DNA of 16,590 bases. It comes from Bryobacterales bacterium (GTDB lineage Bacteria; Acidobacteriota; Terriglobia; Bryobacterales; Bryobacteraceae). This document shows, in pieces, positions 15,159 through 16,590 of the stretch; position 1 is the first letter of the stretch; each line of letters starts with the position of its first letter. Under the pieces are notes generated by a model. It did no database searches. It saw only the letters and a program-made list of their open reading frames with translations, and was not told where the DNA came from. A program made the position numbers and the translations under genes. The stretch covers positions 1-16,590 of the forward strand of contig DOZZ01000052.1 in the NCBI GenBank assembly GCA_003517725.1, in the 5' to 3' direction.

Positions 15159-16550
15159 ATGCACAGGCTGCTATTGGCGCTGTTGGCGGCATTGCCGCTG
15201 TACTGCGCGACGTCTCCCGCTACCGCGTGGACCCCGGCGCGCTGGCCCTGGACGGACACCGCCAGCCTGTCGCTGCTCGACAATAGCCCCATCAATTGCC
15301 TGCTGGTGGAGGCCGCGCCCGCCGATATCGCGCGCCTCGCGGCGGCCGCCGCCACTCGCCATGTCGCGGTGCTCGCGGTGCTGCATCCGGGTGCCGATCC
15401 GCTGCCGGCCGCGCGCGCCGCGACGCAGGCCAAGGCTTCGGGCATCGTGCTCGAAGGCGACTTCGCGCCGGGCGTGGCCGCGCGCGTCTCCGACTCTCTA
15501 AGCTCCACTCCGGTGATCGAATTGACGCTGCGCAGCCGCATGCAACTCACCGGCTCGGCCGCCGTGATCGGCACGTTCCAGGGCGTCTGGCCCGGCATAC
15601 AAGTGACCGACGAGGGTAAAGCCAAAGCCGCGCCTTCGGGTGCGGCCTGGATCGACACCAACTCGGGCTTTTTGCGAGCCGCCCGTGCCTGGGGCCATAT
15701 GGTGTGGATTGCCAATCGCCCGCCGGACAAGACCGTCATCACCACCGAACGCTATCTGCAGGCCATCGGCGACGCCGAAATTGTGGGCGCGCATTGGGTG
15801 CTGTCGCTCGATGCCGACACCGCGCAACGCCTGAGTCGGCGCGACGCCGCCGCGCTGAAGACGTGGCAGCGCATGAACGCGACGCTGCGCTTCTTCGACG
15901 CGCATGCCGCGTGGCGCGACCTGTTGCCGGCCGGCAAGCTGGCCGTGGTGCAAGGGGCCGATGACGGCGCTCTGCTGTCGGGCGGCGTCATCGACATGAT
16001 TGCCGTCAAGCACACGCCGGTGCGCGCCGTGCCGCCGGGCCGTGTCGACAGCGCCAAACTGCAGGGCGTGACCATGGCCGTCGATCTGGATCCGGCATCG
16101 CTAACGCCCGGGGAACGCGAAGTGCTGAAGGATTTCACGCGCGCCGGCGGCACCGTATTAACCGGCCCGCCCGGCTGGAAAGATCCGGCCACGCCCCAAA
16201 AGGAGCGCATCACGCTCGACGAAAAAGAGCTCAAGCGCCTGGACGATATCTGGCGCGATGTGCAGAACATGATCGGCCGCAAGAACCTCGGCGTGCGGCT
16301 CTTCAATGTGTCCTCGATGCTTTCGAATCTGCTGTCGAGCCCCGACGGCAAGCAGGTGGTGGTGCAATTGATCAACTACGCCGATTACCCGGTCGAGAAC
16401 GTCACGGTGCACGTGCTCGGAAAGTTCCACCACGCGCGCCTGCTGACGCCCGAGGGCGTCGACAAGGACGTCGAAGTCTACGAGAACGAGGAAGGCACCG
16501 GCGTGGATCTCGACGTGGTCGGCACCTGCGCGGCAATTCAGCTCGACTGA
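15159..16550 (+). CDS. Exported protein of unknown function with glycosidase-like C-terminal layout
   Basis: 463 residues. The N-terminus MHRLLLALLAALPLYCATSPATAW is a clear Sec signal. Then come alternating helix/strand segments reminiscent of a divergent alpha/beta barrel (VSDSLSSTPVIELTLRSRM, AAWIDTNSGFLRAARAWGHMVWIANRP, IGDAEIVGAHWVLSLDADTA). From ~306 there is a GATase-like stretch (MAVDLDPASLTPGEREVLKD, then FTRAGGTVLTGPPGW). A terminal beta-sandwich-like end reads QVVVQLINYADYPVENVTVHVLG with LTPEGVDKDVEVYENEEGTGVDL. This order (barrel, amidotransferase-like domain, beta end) occurs in several glycoside-hydrolase-like families, but I see no confident acid/base pair, so the function stays unassigned. 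Divergent from DUF4126 with 96 bases between starts. It is followed 16 bases later by another gene start. Confidence 0.7.
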   Translation: MHRLLLALLAALPLYCATSPATAWTPARWPWTDTASLSLLDNSPINCLLVEAAPADIARLAAAAATRHVAVLAVLHPGADPLPAARAATQAKASGIVLEGDFAPGVAARVSDSLSSTPVIELTLRSRMQLTGSAAVIGTFQGVWPGIQVTDEGKAKAAPSGAAWIDTNSGFLRAARAWGHMVWIANRPPDKTVITTERYLQAIGDAEIVGAHWVLSLDADTAQRLSRRDAAALKTWQRMNATLRFFDAHAAWRDLLPAGKLAVVQGADDGALLSGGVIDMIAVKHTPVRAVPPGRVDSAKLQGVTMAVDLDPASLTPGEREVLKDFTRAGGTVLTGPPGWKDPATPQKERITLDEKELKRLDDIWRDVQNMIGRKNLGVRLFNVSSMLSNLLSSPDGKQVVVQLINYADYPVENVTVHVLGKFHHARLLTPEGVDKDVEVYENEEGTGVDLDVVGTCAAIQLD

Positions 16551-16566
16551 CACTACACTATTAGTC

Positions 16567-16590
16567 ATGACGCGTCGCGAACTGTTAGCC
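16567..16590 (+). CDS. Start of a further gene, probable exported protein (8 codons only)
   Basis: ATG 16567 begins MTRRELLA and runs off the window. The TRR pair followed by E-L-L is common at the start of twin-arginine or Sec exported proteins of acidobacteria. It lies 16 bases downstream of the previous stop, same strand, so the two are probably co-transcribed. Too short to name. Confidence 0.45.

Noticed and set aside
15063..15164. N-terminal extension of the DUF4126 protein to 15164
   Set aside because: Polar, unlike the family N-terminus, and would overlap the start of the divergent exported protein.
1..16590. CRISPR array, insertion sequence, prophage or defence system
   Set aside because: No regularly spaced repeats, transposase, integrase or nuclease/toxin genes were seen on either strand.

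Overview
The window looks like chromosomal DNA of an acidobacterium, most likely from the Solibacter/Bryobacter side of the phylum. This rests on the gene families present: a hopanoid HpnJ, an EtfAB:quinone-oxidoreductase-type Fe-S protein, a short-form phosphatidylserine decarboxylase with pssA, lptE-holA, secreted orphans, and an edge gene beginning MTRRELLA. It also rests on the high GC and the frequent GTG/TTG starts. The phylum call is inference from family content, not from a marker gene.

Layout. At 1-884 (minus) is the first part of hpnJ, a B12-dependent radical SAM enzyme of hopanoid side-chain maturation. Facing away from it is coaA (about 1015-1974, plus), pantothenate kinase. A structured intergenic stretch with a long imperfect inverted repeat (2050-2154) leads to a minus-strand membrane Fe-S oxidoreductase (2147-4003) of the FadF/EMO type, which would pass electrons from EtfAB to the quinone pool. 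Divergent from that is a 49-residue membrane peptide of the lmo0937 family (4104-4253).

From 4310 to 13158 eight genes run on the plus strand with small gaps or overlaps. They are a UDP-glucuronate decarboxylase (UDP-xylose synthesis), glnE (adenylylation of glutamine synthetase), an exported TPR-like protein, psd, pssA, a degenerate aspartate-semialdehyde-dehydrogenase-like protein, lptE and holA. psd to holA are linked by a 13-base overlap, an 8-base overlap, a 4-base overlap and a TAATG junction, so they are probably translationally coupled. psd and pssA make phosphatidylethanolamine, LptE assembles the LPS transport pore, and HolA is the clamp-loader delta subunit. lptE-holA is a neighbour pair known from many bacteria.

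After holA come two minus-strand membrane proteins. The first is a lower-GC DUF697 protein (13167-14189), which looks like an insertion by composition. The second is a DUF4126 protein (about 14445-15062). Divergent from the latter is an exported protein of unknown function with a glycosidase-like tail (15159-16550), and the first 8 codons of another gene (16567 onward).

No CRISPR array, insertion sequence, rRNA or convincing tRNA was seen. Most of the window is ordinary core metabolism. The best second looks are the Asd homologue that has lost its catalytic cysteine and substrate arginine inside the lipid/LPS operon, the apparent CTG start of lptE, the inverted repeat overlapping the stop codon at 2147, and the compositionally distinct DUF697 gene.
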